Source: Umezawaea sp049997955
GTDB lineage: Bacteria > Actinomycetota > Actinomycetes > Mycobacteriales > Pseudonocardiaceae
Direction of reading: 5' to 3'
DNA: 64,000 nt
NCBI GenBank assembly: GCA_049997955.1
Contig: JAEBDY010000001.1
Coordinates: 124,001-188,000, forward strand
A program made the position numbers and the translations under genes. The notes under the pieces were generated by a model. It worked only from the letters and a program-made list of their open reading frames with translations, ran no database searches and was not told the origin of the DNA. Within the stretch, counting starts at the first letter, position 1. The number at the start of each line of letters is the position of its first letter. Positions 26,028 to 34,122 of this stretch are shown here, piece after piece.

Positions 26028-26924
26028 GTGCCTCGACCGTTCGTCGCCTACCTCCGGGTGTACGAGCCGCTGTCGACGCTCGAACCCGCGTTGGCTGATC
26101 AGGTGCGTCGCGCGCTCGAAAAGGGCCCGCTGAGCAGAGCCGACGTCGGAGACCGCGAGCGGGAGTTGTGGTTGCGGTCACAGTTGGCCTCGCCGCCCAG
26201 ATTGCTGCCCGGAGACCGCTCGGACGGGCGTGGCGCGATCGAGAACGCCCCCTTCGACGTGATGACCATCAGCCCGGCCGAGGTTCCCACCAGCGACGCC
26301 GCCCGCGTCGGGCCTGGACCACTGGTCTGCCCCCTCGACCTCCGGGCTCGGTCGGCGGCCGGGCTGATCGGTTTCCTGGCCAACTCGACCGGACCGCTGC
26401 GGGACGAGGCGCTGAGCGCCGGGGCCGACGAGGCTCGATCGCGGGCCGCGTCCGTGATGGCGGAGTTGAACGCCGGAGCCGTCCACGTGGTGTCCACCAC
26501 GTGGACCGTGCCGCTGCCGTGGTTCGCGCTGGTGGATCCGGACACGCGCCGGATCGTGCTGGCCCCGCAGAACGACCCGGCCCGGCAGCTGTCCTGGCGG
26601 GTGGCCATGGCCGACGCCCGTCGCCGGGTGGCTCGGGCTTACACCATCGTGAAGCGCTCGATCGGGGAGAACGGGCCCGCTCGGGTACTGGCCGACACCG
26701 GACGGTGGCTGGAGAACTTCCACCCGCACTCGGCCGTGGAGCTGGACTACGGCGGGCTGGTGCAGCTGGTCGTGGACAAGGACCTGCTGGAAGACACGTC
26801 GGCCCAGGACGTGAACGCGATCATCGACGCGTTGGAGGCCGGGGACTCGGAAGAGGTCGCACTCCGGTACGAGTCGCTTCGGGAGTTCTGGTCGGAGTTG
26901 GGGTTGCGCGAGCGCCACGGGTGA
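26028..26924 (+). CDS. Conserved hypothetical protein
   Basis: The 298-residue product has no signal peptide or membrane helix. The opening MPRPFVAYLRVYEPLSTLEP is characteristic of a group of unassigned proteins in related actinomycetes. The middle contains the hydrophobic strand VHVVSTTWTVPLPWFALVDP, and the last third is helical and charged. It stands alone with a GTG start and no clear Shine-Dalgarno site. I cannot assign a function. Confidence 0.72.
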   Translation: MPRPFVAYLRVYEPLSTLEPALADQVRRALEKGPLSRADVGDRERELWLRSQLASPPRLLPGDRSDGRGAIENAPFDVMTISPAEVPTSDAARVGPGPLVCPLDLRARSAAGLIGFLANSTGPLRDEALSAGADEARSRAASVMAELNAGAVHVVSTTWTVPLPWFALVDPDTRRIVLAPQNDPARQLSWRVAMADARRRVARAYTIVKRSIGENGPARVLADTGRWLENFHPHSAVELDYGGLVQLVVDKDLLEDTSAQDVNAIIDALEAGDSEEVALRYESLREFWSELGLRERHG

Positions 26925-27191
26925 GTGAGCCGTGGGGTGGGGCTGGAACGTTGGGCTTGTGGGCTGAGCCGTCGGAATCTTGCGGCCTGGAACCCTTGGG
27001 ATCTTGTGGCGGAAACCTTGGATTTTGCAGGTTGGAGCCTTGTCCCCGGGAAATGTCGTACCCCCGTCGTAGTGTGTGCGTCGGGGGGTTCTGATTTTCG
27101 GGGGACTCCTGGTTTGTGCTGGTCAGGGGCCTGTGTGGCTGATCGTCTTGCCGCTGGGGGTTGGGGTGCCCCCGTTGCGCGATTGTCTCGA

Positions 27192-27248
27192 TGTCCGTCC
27201 GCGCCGCGTCAAGGCGGGAAAGATGCCTTGACCCGTAGCGGACGGACA
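27192..27248. repeat. Large two-tier palindrome, REP-like
   Basis: Outer arms of 11 bp (27192-27202 with 27238-27248; TGTCCGTCCGC) and inner arms of 8 bp (27208-27215 with 27225-27232; GTCAAGGC) are perfect and separated by 5 nt on each side, with a 9-nt loop. It lies between two convergent genes, so it may act as a terminator, but its size and regularity resemble dispersed palindromic elements. Confidence 0.6.
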
Positions 27249-27256
27249 CGAGGGCG

Positions 27257-27466
27257 CTGGGGATCGGGGGCAGGGAGGGGTCTGGACTCCCTTGGGGTGC
27301 GTGCTTCCGCTGGTGGCGGTGGGTTGGTGGGTGCTTCCGCTGGGGGGCGGCTGGTTGGTGGGTGCTTTCGCTGGGGATCGGGGGCGGGGAGGGGGTCTGG
27401 GCTCCGTTGGGGTGCGTGCTTCCGCTGTGGGCGGTGGCGGTGGGTTGGTGCGTGCTTCCGTGTTGC
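27257..27466. repeat. Imperfect tandem duplication, unit about 114 bp
   Basis: CTGGGGATCGGGGGC begins at 27257 and again at 27371. The following sequence (CCTTGGGGTGCGTGCTTCCGCT in the first copy) recurs with few changes in the second. Inside each unit the phrase GTGCTTCCGCTG is itself repeated. No coding role is seen. Confidence 0.65.
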
Positions 27467-27539
27467 TGGTCGTGAGTTGTGTGGTGCGTTGGTGACTGAG
27501 GCTGGTTCGTGTTGTGCGAATCGTGGTGGCGCTGGTGTG

Positions 27540-28718
27540 TCAGGTTGCTGGTGTGGTCTTGGTCGTTGCGTCTGGGTGGTCTCGTAGTAGTGCTCGGGCT
27601 GTGGTTGCTGCTGTTGCTGCCAGCAGTAGTGCTGCCTGCCAGGAGAGGGTGACTGCCAGCCAGCCCGCGAGGGCTGGGGTCAGTGCGGCGCTCAGGTAGT
27701 TGGCTGAGTTCTGCATGCCCAGTGCTGTGCCGCTGCTGCCTTCCGGTGCCAGTTCGGCTGCTGCTGTCACCGCCAGGCCGTTCCAGCAGAGGGCCAGTGC
27801 TGCTGTGGGGACCAGGGCTGTCGCCAGCAGCCAGATCGGGGCCTCCAGCAGTGCTGCTGACAGGAGGAAGCCCGCTGTCACCAGCACGGCGATGGTTCGG
27901 AGTGGTCCTGCTCTGCTGCGCACGGCGTCCGACCACATGCCTGCGCCCAGCCTGCCCGCGCCGCCCAGGACCTGGGCGGTTGCGAAGAGGGCTGCTGCTG
28001 CGCCCAAGGCCAGGCCGCGGTGTTCGTGCAGCAGTTCCACCATCAGGGCTGCCGCGGTGAACTGGGGGACGACCAGGAGACCGCTGGCGATGCTGAGGCG
28101 GATCAGGGCGGGGTCGCGCAGTACCGCGCCGTGGCTGCCGCGGGGGGAGCGGGTGGCGTTGGGGGGTTCGCGGATGAAAGTGGCCACGGCTACCGCGACC
28201 AGGCCGGTGAAGGCGCTCAGGGCCAGGAAGGCTGCTGGGACGCCTGCTGATGCCGCTGCCGCCGGTAGGGCTACCGCCGCCAGGGCCGCGCCCAGCGGGG
28301 TGGCTGTTTGGCGGATGCCCATCGCGAAGCCCCTGCGGTCCGCGGTGAACCAGGTCATGACGGCTCGGCCGCTGGCCGCGTTGACGCTGGCGCCGAAGAC
28401 GCCTGCGCCGAACAGGGCCAAGCCCGCCAGCAGGGCGTTGTTGGTGGCGGCCAGGGCCAGGCAGGCGGCTGCGCCCACGCCGCCGATGGTCATCACCAGG
28501 CGTTCGCCGCGACGGTCGGCCAGCGCGCCCCAGGTGACGAGGGTGAGCATCGTGCCCAGGTTGACCGCGCCGATGAGGAGGCCCACCTGGGGCAGGGTCA
28601 GGTCGAAGTGGGCTCGGAGTTGCGGGGTCAGGGCCGGGAGACCCAGGAACACGGCGGCGTTCGTGCCCTGCGCCAAGGCACCCACGCCCAGGACCACCCA
28701 CCGGTAGCGACCAGCCAT
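27540..28718 (-). CDS. MFS transporter
   Basis: Membrane protein of 392 residues with 12 predicted helices, as in the major facilitator superfamily. Between helices 2 and 3 lies the loop GALADRRGERLV (family motif A), and helix 5 holds GIRQTATPLGAALAAVALP. It is of the CynX/NimT-like or drug-exporter size class, but substrate and direction cannot be told. The start at ATG 28718 gives a short cytoplasmic N-terminus; a longer frame upstream is unlike the family. A cluster of GTGCA half-sites lies 73-99 bp upstream of the start. Confidence 0.85.
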   Translation of the reverse strand: MAGRYRWVVLGVGALAQGTNAAVFLGLPALTPQLRAHFDLTLPQVGLLIGAVNLGTMLTLVTWGALADRRGERLVMTIGGVGAAACLALAATNNALLAGLALFGAGVFGASVNAASGRAVMTWFTADRRGFAMGIRQTATPLGAALAAVALPAAAASAGVPAAFLALSAFTGLVAVAVATFIREPPNATRSPRGSHGAVLRDPALIRLSIASGLLVVPQFTAAALMVELLHEHRGLALGAAAALFATAQVLGGAGRLGAGMWSDAVRSRAGPLRTIAVLVTAGFLLSAALLEAPIWLLATALVPTAALALCWNGLAVTAAAELAPEGSSGTALGMQNSANYLSAALTPALAGWLAVTLSWQAALLLAATAATTARALLRDHPDATTKTTPAT

Positions 28719-28790
28719 GGATCGCACGCTAGGTGAGCGTCCACTGTTCGGGAAGAAAATTCTACTTCTTGGGAACGGTGTCCGGCGTGC

Positions 28791-28817
28791 TGCACGGTTG
28801 GTGCATTTGCACGTGCA
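28791..28817. promoter_or_regulatory. Cluster of TGCAC/GTGCA half-sites upstream of the MFS gene
   Basis: TGCAC (28791-28795), GTGCA (28801-28805), TGCAC (28808-28812) and GTGCA (28813-28817) alternate as two inverted repeats. Such spacing fits a dimeric repressor. No regulator gene is adjacent. Confidence 0.4.
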
Positions 28818-28907
28818 GGACCAAAAAGCCGCCCGACACGCCCCGTGGGGCGCGTTCGGCGGCATGGTCCGCTAGGTGCCCGCACGGGTGGTGCCGGGCG
28901 GTCGGCT

Positions 28908-29534
28908 CTAGTTCGGGTCGGTCCTCCGGGGCAGGCTGTTCGGCCTGCCGCGCTCGGTCGCGAGCAGGTCGTCCACCGACGCGCTCCCGCGCTGGTAGCG
29001 ACCCGCGATCTCGGCGTTCAGCTGGTCCATGACGACCTGCACCTGACGTCGACGCTGGGAAACCGAGGCTTCCTCACCGATGAACGTCCGGAGGGTCAGG
29101 TCCAGCTTCTCGTCCGACAGCGTGCTCACGTCCGACAGGTCGACGTCCGAGACCAGGGCCTCGACGTGCCGCTGGTGGGCGTCCGCCCGTGACGGCTCGT
29201 GGGTCTGGTAGCGGCCGAGGCCGGTCGACGGGCCCACCGCGTTGGACGCGAGGATCGTCGCCAGCTGGTCGACCACGGACGAACCGCCATCGGTTCGCCG
29301 CAGCTTCTCCGCACGCACGATGTCGATCCGCGCGTGCAGCAGTCGTCGCAGGTAGGAAAGGTCGGTTTCTTCTTGTGCCGCTTCGTCGCGCAACGCGCGC
29401 ACGTCGACCAGAGGGCGCTGCTCGACGCCCTCTGCGTAGTCAGGGGCGAGCACCCGGTCGATACGGCGGCGTCCGCCAGGACGCACCTCGATCACGTACT
29501 CATCCTGAGGTAGATCCTGCTCAGCCGCCAACAC
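28908..29534 (-). CDS. rsiG: RsiG-type c-di-GMP-responsive anti-sigma factor
   Basis: The 208-residue protein carries the RsiG motif E(X)3S(X)2R(X)3Q(X)3D. The second copy is complete (Glu155, Ser159, Arg162, Gln166, Asp170). The first is Glu56, Ser60, Arg63, His67, Asp71, with His for Gln. In Streptomyces RsiG binds a c-di-GMP dimer with two such helices and then holds the sporulation sigma factor WhiG inactive; that role here is inferred by homology. Both motifs lie in long helices of the type that form a coiled coil. The GTG start at 29534 follows AGG. It reads as a single gene. Confidence 0.85.
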   Translation of the reverse strand: MLAAEQDLPQDEYVIEVRPGGRRRIDRVLAPDYAEGVEQRPLVDVRALRDEAAQEETDLSYLRRLLHARIDIVRAEKLRRTDGGSSVVDQLATILASNAVGPSTGLGRYQTHEPSRADAHQRHVEALVSDVDLSDVSTLSDEKLDLTLRTFIGEEASVSQRRRQVQVVMDQLNAEIAGRYQRGSASVDDLLATERGRPNSLPRRTDPN

Positions 29535-29555
29535 GAACCTGCTTCCAAAGTGGTG

Positions 29556-30308
29556 TCAAACCTGTACCGGACTGTGCACACCGAGCACTTCACGTGCCTC
29601 GGCCACCGCGAGCGGTGGCCGTTGAGCGATCTTCGCCAGCCCTGCGGCGCGAGCCACGAGCTGGATGTCGTCCCGAACGGGCTGGCCTTCGGCGTACTCG
29701 GTGGTGTCGGCCGTGCCCACCCGCAGGTGGCCCCCGGTCGCCAGCGCCGCCAGCATCACCGGGATGGTCGACCCGTTCAGGCCCGCCGCCGAGAACGACG
29801 CGTTCTCCGGGAGGTGTCGCACGGAGTCCACCAGCGTTTCAGCGTCACCGGGCAGCCCTTCGGGAAGACCCAGCAGCAAACCCGCGTGCACCCGCCCGCC
29901 GACGGGCGGGCCGTGCTCGTCGAGCAGCCGTCGCAGCACGGCGAAGTGGGTGGCGTGGGTGATCTCGTACTCGGGCGCGATGCCGCGTTCCCGCAGGACG
30001 GCGTGCAGGCGGACGAGCGCCGCCCAGCCGTCGTCCGAGTCGGAGCCGACCATCGGGCAGGAGGCTGCGTCCGGCAGTGAGTCGAGCACCCGTTCGTCGG
30101 TGACGTCGGCCAACTGGACCAGCAGACCGGTCCGTTCGCGCACGCCCGCCACGGTCTCCGCGAGCCTGCTCACGTCGGCCGCGGGCACCCGGACGACGCT
30201 CACGCCCACCCGCTCACCGTTCTGCGCGGCCGCCACCAGGTCGGTCACCGACGCCGTCGCGCGGGGCGCGACGGTGAGCAGCGTGCCGTGGGAGCCGGGA
30301 TGGGGCAT
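29556..30308 (-). CDS. 3-keto-5-aminohexanoate cleavage protein family (BKACE, DUF849)
   Basis: Protein of 250 residues, somewhat shorter than the usual 270-310. It shows features of the zinc-dependent beta-keto acid cleavage enzymes: YEITHATHFAVLRRLL, VHAGLLLGLPEGLPG, and late GGHLRVGTADTTEY (family: GGHVRVGLED). These enzymes condense a beta-keto acid with acetyl-CoA; the substrate varies and cannot be predicted here. The family's two-His metal motif (usually HxH near residue 50) is not obvious, so this may be a diverged member. Confidence 0.72.
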   Translation of the reverse strand: MPHPGSHGTLLTVAPRATASVTDLVAAAQNGERVGVSVVRVPAADVSRLAETVAGVRERTGLLVQLADVTDERVLDSLPDAASCPMVGSDSDDGWAALVRLHAVLRERGIAPEYEITHATHFAVLRRLLDEHGPPVGGRVHAGLLLGLPEGLPGDAETLVDSVRHLPENASFSAAGLNGSTIPVMLAALATGGHLRVGTADTTEYAEGQPVRDDIQLVARAAGLAKIAQRPPLAVAEAREVLGVHSPVQV

Positions 30309-30407
30309 GCCGAAATACTGGCACAGGTCCGGGCACCGGCAACGGGTACCGCGCGCCACTCGTCCACCCAGTGGCCACCGGTCAGCCCGGTACCGGTTCC
30401 GGTGCCG

Positions 30408-31502
30408 TCAGCGCCCCAGGTTCCTGGCCGCTTCCCGGCCGAGCGCGGGGGTGTCCGGCGGAATCGAGTCCGGGTCGATGGCGCCCTGCACGATCCGGTC
30501 GTCGACCCCGAGCATCAGCTCCGCGTCCACCGGCACCGACCGCTTGACCAGCGCCAGCGCCACCGTGCCCAGCTCGTGGTGCAGTGCGACGCTGCCGACC
30601 CGGCCGACCACGCGGTCGCCGAGCAGCACCGGGTCGCCCGTCTCCGGCTGCACCTCGCGGGAGCCGTCCAGGTGCAGCAGCAGCATCCGCCGCGGCGGGC
30701 GGCCCACGTTGTGGACCTTGGACACGGTCTCCTGGCCGCGGTAGCAGCCCTTGTCCAGGTGCACGGCGGAGCCGATCCAGTTCACCTCGTGCGGAATGGT
30801 CTTCTCGTCCGTGTCGACCCCGAGCCGGGGCCTCAGCGACTCGACCCGCAGCGCCTCGAACGCCCACGTGCCCGCGGGCCGGGCGCCGCCGTCGGTCAGC
30901 CGACCCCACCACGCCACGAGGTCGGCGCGCGGCACGACCAGGTCGACGGCGTCGTGACCGGGCCACGTCATCCGGCGCGCGAACCCGCCGTCGGGCAGCG
31001 CCAGCACCTCGTCCGGCTTGCCGGGCACCGGCACGTCCAGCTTCGCCAGCAGCGCGGTCGAGTCCGGCCCGACCAGCGACAGCACCGCCAGCTCCGCCGT
31101 CGCGTCGCGCGGCTCCACCTTCGACCAGAACCGCATCGAGTCCAGGTACTTGAGCAGCGGCTCGACCGTGCGCGTCTCCATGTCGAGGTACACGGTGCCG
31201 CCGACGTTCGCGACGACCGCGTGGTGCTCGACCCGGCCCTGGACGTCCAGCACCAGCGCCTCGGTGCCCCGGCCCTCGGCGAGGGCGGAGAAGTGCTGGC
31301 TGGTCAACGAGTGCAGCCAGCTCAGCCGGTCGTCACCGGGCACGGCGAGCACACCGCGGTGCGAGCGGTCGAACACCGCGACCGACCGCGCCGCCGACCG
31401 CTGCTCGGCGAACGGGTCGCCGAAGTGCCACGGCACGCCCTGGTCGGGGGCGCCGTCGAACGGTGCGACGGCACCCGGTGCGGTGAGCAGCGGTGAATTC
31501 AC
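30408..31502 (-). CDS. ygfZ: YgfZ/GcvT folate-binding protein for Fe-S cluster maintenance
   Basis: Protein of 364 residues with the diagnostic motif KGCYRGQET, whose Cys is essential in YgfZ. It has the GcvT aminomethyltransferase fold, binds tetrahydrofolate and supports Fe-S enzymes such as MiaB. The start is GTG 31502, with GGAG at 5 nt, overlapping the stop of the Fur-family gene (GTGA). The coupling to a metal-responsive regulator is in keeping with a role in iron-sulfur metabolism. Confidence 0.92.
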   Translation of the reverse strand: MNSPLLTAPGAVAPFDGAPDQGVPWHFGDPFAEQRSAARSVAVFDRSHRGVLAVPGDDRLSWLHSLTSQHFSALAEGRGTEALVLDVQGRVEHHAVVANVGGTVYLDMETRTVEPLLKYLDSMRFWSKVEPRDATAELAVLSLVGPDSTALLAKLDVPVPGKPDEVLALPDGGFARRMTWPGHDAVDLVVPRADLVAWWGRLTDGGARPAGTWAFEALRVESLRPRLGVDTDEKTIPHEVNWIGSAVHLDKGCYRGQETVSKVHNVGRPPRRMLLLHLDGSREVQPETGDPVLLGDRVVGRVGSVALHHELGTVALALVKRSVPVDAELMLGVDDRIVQGAIDPDSIPPDTPALGREAARNLGR

Positions 31503-31939
31503 TCGGTCTCCAGTTCCAGGCATTCCCGACACGTGCCGGACAGCGCGAGGTGGCTTGCATCAAGTTCGAACCCGTAAGTCCCGCCGAGTGTTCCGGCCAG
31601 CCCTTCGAGCAGGTCGCACGGGATCTCGTCCATCCGCCCGCAGCGGTGGCACACGAGGTGCACGTGCTCGTGGTCGTCGGCCGAGTACGTCGGCGCCCCG
31701 TGCCCGAGGTGCGTGTGCCGGACCAGCCCGAGCTTGTCGAGCAGGTCGAGGGTCCGGTAGATCGTCGTGATGTTCACCGTCGACGCGGTCGCCTGGACCT
31801 TCGTGCAGATCTGTTCGGGTGTCGCGTGCTCCAGTTCGCGCACCGCGTCGAGCACGAGCTGTCGCTGGGGTGTCATGCGCATGCCGCGCTCGTGCAACGT
31901 CTTGCGCAACGCCTGCCGGCCACTTGCGGTCTCCACCAT
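31499..31939 (-). CDS. Fur-family metal-responsive regulator
   Basis: Regulator of 146 residues: winged helix (MTPQRQLVLDAVREL, TTIYRTLDLLDKLGLV) and a dimerisation domain with the HEHVHLVCHRCG metal segment and two CxxC pairs (CHRC, CREC) that bind structural zinc. Which metal it senses (zinc, iron, nickel or peroxide) cannot be settled from sequence alone. It is divergent from pabC with 31 bp between starts and coupled to ygfZ. Confidence 0.9.
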   Translation of the reverse strand: MVETASGRQALRKTLHERGMRMTPQRQLVLDAVRELEHATPEQICTKVQATASTVNITTIYRTLDLLDKLGLVRHTHLGHGAPTYSADDHEHVHLVCHRCGRMDEIPCDLLEGLAGTLGGTYGFELDASHLALSGTCRECLELETE

Positions 31940-31958
31940 GCCGATGGTAGGCCGTGAG

Positions 31959-31964
31959 TAGTCT
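31959..31964 (+). promoter_or_regulatory. -10 box of pabC, leaderless start
   Basis: TAGTCT fits TAnnnT and lies 6 nt before the ATG at 31971, leaving no room for a ribosome binding site. No convincing -35 box is seen at the expected place. Confidence 0.45.
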
Positions 31965-31970
31965 GCCCGT

Positions 31971-32813
31971 ATGCGCGTGCTCGCTCTTCTCGACGGAACG
32001 TTGGCCGACCCCGATGCCCCGCTCGTGCGGGTGGACGACCTCGGCCTGGTGCGCGGCGACGGGATCTTCGAAACGATCCTGGTCGTCGACGGCAAGCCAC
32101 GGGAGTTCGATCCCCACCTCGACCGGCTGGCCCGGTCCGCGGCGATGCTGGAACTCCCGGAGCCGGATCGAGCGGCGTTCGAACGGGCTTCCACGCTCGT
32201 GCTGGACAACTGGTCCGGCGGCGCGGAGATGGCGTTGAAGCTGGTCTACACGCGTGGCGTCGAAGGCGGCGACGGCACCCCGACGGGCTTCGCCCTCGGC
32301 GCGCCGATCAACCCGAAGGTGCTGGCCCAGCGCGCGGCGGGCATCTCCGCCGTCACCCTCGACCGCGGTGTCGAGCCGGGTCTCGCCGACCGCGCCCCGT
32401 GGCTGCTCCTCGGCGCGAAGTCGCTGTCGTACGCGGTCAACATGGCGGCGCTGCGCGAGGCCGGACGCCGCGGCGCCGAGGAGGTCGTCTTCACCACCTC
32501 CAGCGGCAGCGTGCTGGAGGGACCCACGTCGACCCTCCTCTCGGTCCGCGGCCGCACCATCACCACCCCGCCCGCCACCCTCGGCATCCTCCCCGGCACC
32601 ACGCAGGCGGCCCTCTTCCGCGCCGCCCGGCGCGAGGGCTGGACCGTCGAGGTCGAGCCGATCCCGGCGGTCGACCTCCACACCGCAGACGGCGTCTTCC
32701 TGGTGTCGAGCGTCCGCAAGATCACCCGCGTGCACACCCTCGACGGCAAGCCGCTGACCGACGCCTCCGCGCTGGCCGCGGAACTGGCCGACCTGTACGA
32801 GTCGGAGTACTAG
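31971..32813 (+). CDS. pabC: Aminotransferase class IV, probable aminodeoxychorismate lyase PabC
   Basis: PLP enzyme of 280 residues. The Schiff-base Lys is in GAKSLSYAVNMAA, and FTTSSGSVLEGPTSTL matches the cofactor-phosphate loop of fold type IV. By length and order it is most like PabC, which makes p-aminobenzoate from aminodeoxychorismate for folate. Branched-chain or D-amino acid aminotransferase activity is possible, as the subfamilies are close. The folate link fits with folate-dependent ygfZ nearby. Confidence 0.8.
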   Translation: MRVLALLDGTLADPDAPLVRVDDLGLVRGDGIFETILVVDGKPREFDPHLDRLARSAAMLELPEPDRAAFERASTLVLDNWSGGAEMALKLVYTRGVEGGDGTPTGFALGAPINPKVLAQRAAGISAVTLDRGVEPGLADRAPWLLLGAKSLSYAVNMAALREAGRRGAEEVVFTTSSGSVLEGPTSTLLSVRGRTITTPPATLGILPGTTQAALFRAARREGWTVEVEPIPAVDLHTADGVFLVSSVRKITRVHTLDGKPLTDASALAAELADLYESEY

Positions 32814-33258
32814 CCGCTGCTCGACTCGGGGAACCCGGCTCGGTGAGCGGGTGGCGGGCATCGACCAGGCTGATCACGGCCGTCGCGGTGGTGGTCGAGA
32901 GCGATCGGTGGACGTCCACCGCCTTGGACCGCGAATGGATGCCGCGAGCGCGCCCTGTGGGCCTTTTCCGATGATCGGAATTCGCCCGTGTTCCCCGTTG
33001 CCCGCGCCGCGCTGGAATCGGTGGGTTTTCGCCGGCGGGCGATGGACTGGCGGTCAGCGGCGGAATGTTCACGGCATTCGGCAAAGCCCTCCTGCCGATT
33101 CCCGGATCGCTCCCGTTCTCCAGCCTCCTGAAGCCGATCTCCATTTGGTGATCGGTCAGCGGAGTTCACCCCCGGAAAGCGACACGAACTCCGCTAACCG
33201 ATTGCCGTGCACCCTGGAACACCCGCGATCAGGTTCGCGTACCCCGCGCCCCGGCAAA
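32814..33258. other. Gene-free convergent region
   Basis: The 445 bp between pabC and pxpC contain no gene I can support; short frames on both strands lack coding character. One strong inverted repeat lies at 33151-33202. Confidence 0.55.
33151..33202. terminator. Stem-loop before the 5-oxoprolinase genes' 3' end
   Basis: ATCGGT-CA-GCGGAGTTC (33151-33167) pairs with GAACTCCGC-TA-ACCGAT (33186-33202): 15 matched pairs with one 2-nt internal loop and an 18-nt terminal loop. It lies 57 bp downstream of the pxpC stop on the minus strand, suited to a terminator. Confidence 0.55.
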
Positions 33259-34122
33259 TCAGTCCTGAGGGCGGAACCTCAGCGACACCCCTGGCCGAGC
33301 CTGGGCCAGCAGCGGCAGCACCTCGGCGGGCACCACGCCGATCATCGGGTAGCCGCCGGTGGTCGGGTGGTCGGCGAGGAACACGACCGGCTGGCCGTCC
33401 GCAGGCACCTGCACGCCACCGGTCGGGATGCCCTCGCTGGGCAACTCCTCGCCCGCGAACCCCTCCGCGCGCTCCAACGCCGTGCCGGTGAGCCGCATCC
33501 CCACCCGGTTGCTCCGCTCGGACACCGTCCACCGCCCGTCCCGCAGCTGCCTCGCCGGGTCGCCGAACCAGTCGTCGCGCGGTCCGAGCAGCACCGGCAC
33601 CACGAGTTCGTCCGGGACCCGCGTCGGCACCAGCACGTCCACGCCGACCGCGGGACCCGTCACCGCGCCGAGCGGCAGCTCATCGTTGTCCCGCAACGGT
33701 TCCGGTCCGATGCCGGACAGCAGGTCGGTGGACCGGCTGCCCAGTTCGGCCGCCACGTCGATGCCGCCGGACACCGCGAGGTAGCACCGCAGCCCCTGCT
33801 CGGGCGTGCCCACCTCCAGCACGTCGCCGCACGCCAGGTGCACCGGCGCGTGCGAACCGACCGCGCACCCGTTGCGCCGCACCGGAACCCGTGGCCCGGT
33901 TACCACGACCGTGCACGACGCCCCGGCCCGCACGGTGAGCCCGCCCAGCAGCACCTCCAGCCCCGCTGCCGATTCCGGGTTGCCCGCCAGCCGGTTCGCG
34001 AGCCTCAGCGCGGGCCCGTCGAGCGCGCCGGACGGCGGCACGCCCAGGTGCGCGTACCCCGGCCTGCCCAGGTCCTGCACGAGCGCCTGCGGCCCGGTGC
34101 GCAGCACGGTCAGCCGCCTCAC
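33259..34122 (-). CDS. pxpC: 5-oxoprolinase subunit C
   Basis: KipA/PxpC family, 287 residues. With PxpA and PxpB it hydrolyses 5-oxoproline (pyroglutamate) with ATP to glutamate. Signatures are GPQALVQDLGRPGYAHLGVPPSGALD at the N-terminus and EGIPTGGVQVPADGQPVVFLADHPTTGGYP. It starts at GTG 34122 overlapping the pxpB stop (GTGA). No pxpA lies in the immediate surroundings, so that subunit must be encoded elsewhere. Confidence 0.92.
   Translation of the reverse strand: MRRLTVLRTGPQALVQDLGRPGYAHLGVPPSGALDGPALRLANRLAGNPESAAGLEVLLGGLTVRAGASCTVVVTGPRVPVRRNGCAVGSHAPVHLACGDVLEVGTPEQGLRCYLAVSGGIDVAAELGSRSTDLLSGIGPEPLRDNDELPLGAVTGPAVGVDVLVPTRVPDELVVPVLLGPRDDWFGDPARQLRDGRWTVSERSNRVGMRLTGTALERAEGFAGEELPSEGIPTGGVQVPADGQPVVFLADHPTTGGYPMIGVVPAEVLPLLAQARPGVSLRFRPQD

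Larger units (their letters stand above)
26925..27539. other. Gene-free G/T-rich stretch
   Basis: Between the stop of the hypothetical gene and the stop of the MFS gene lies 615 bp without a convincing gene. Open frames exist on both strands, but they consist of low-complexity Gly/Val/Trp or His/Pro/Ser repeats. The stretch holds a large two-part hairpin (27192-27248) and an imperfect tandem duplication (27257-27466). Confidence 0.6.

Noticed and set aside
26940..27500. Minus-strand frame with His/Pro/Gln repeats (for example PQRKHPPTHRHQRKHAP)
   Set aside because: Arises from the tandem DNA repeats read in another frame across the MFS stop; no start of its own.
26925..27587. 220-codon plus-strand frame in the G/T-rich region
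   Set aside because: Composition is Gly/Val/Trp repeats produced by DNA repeats; no ribosome binding site and no domain. It also overlaps the MFS gene end.
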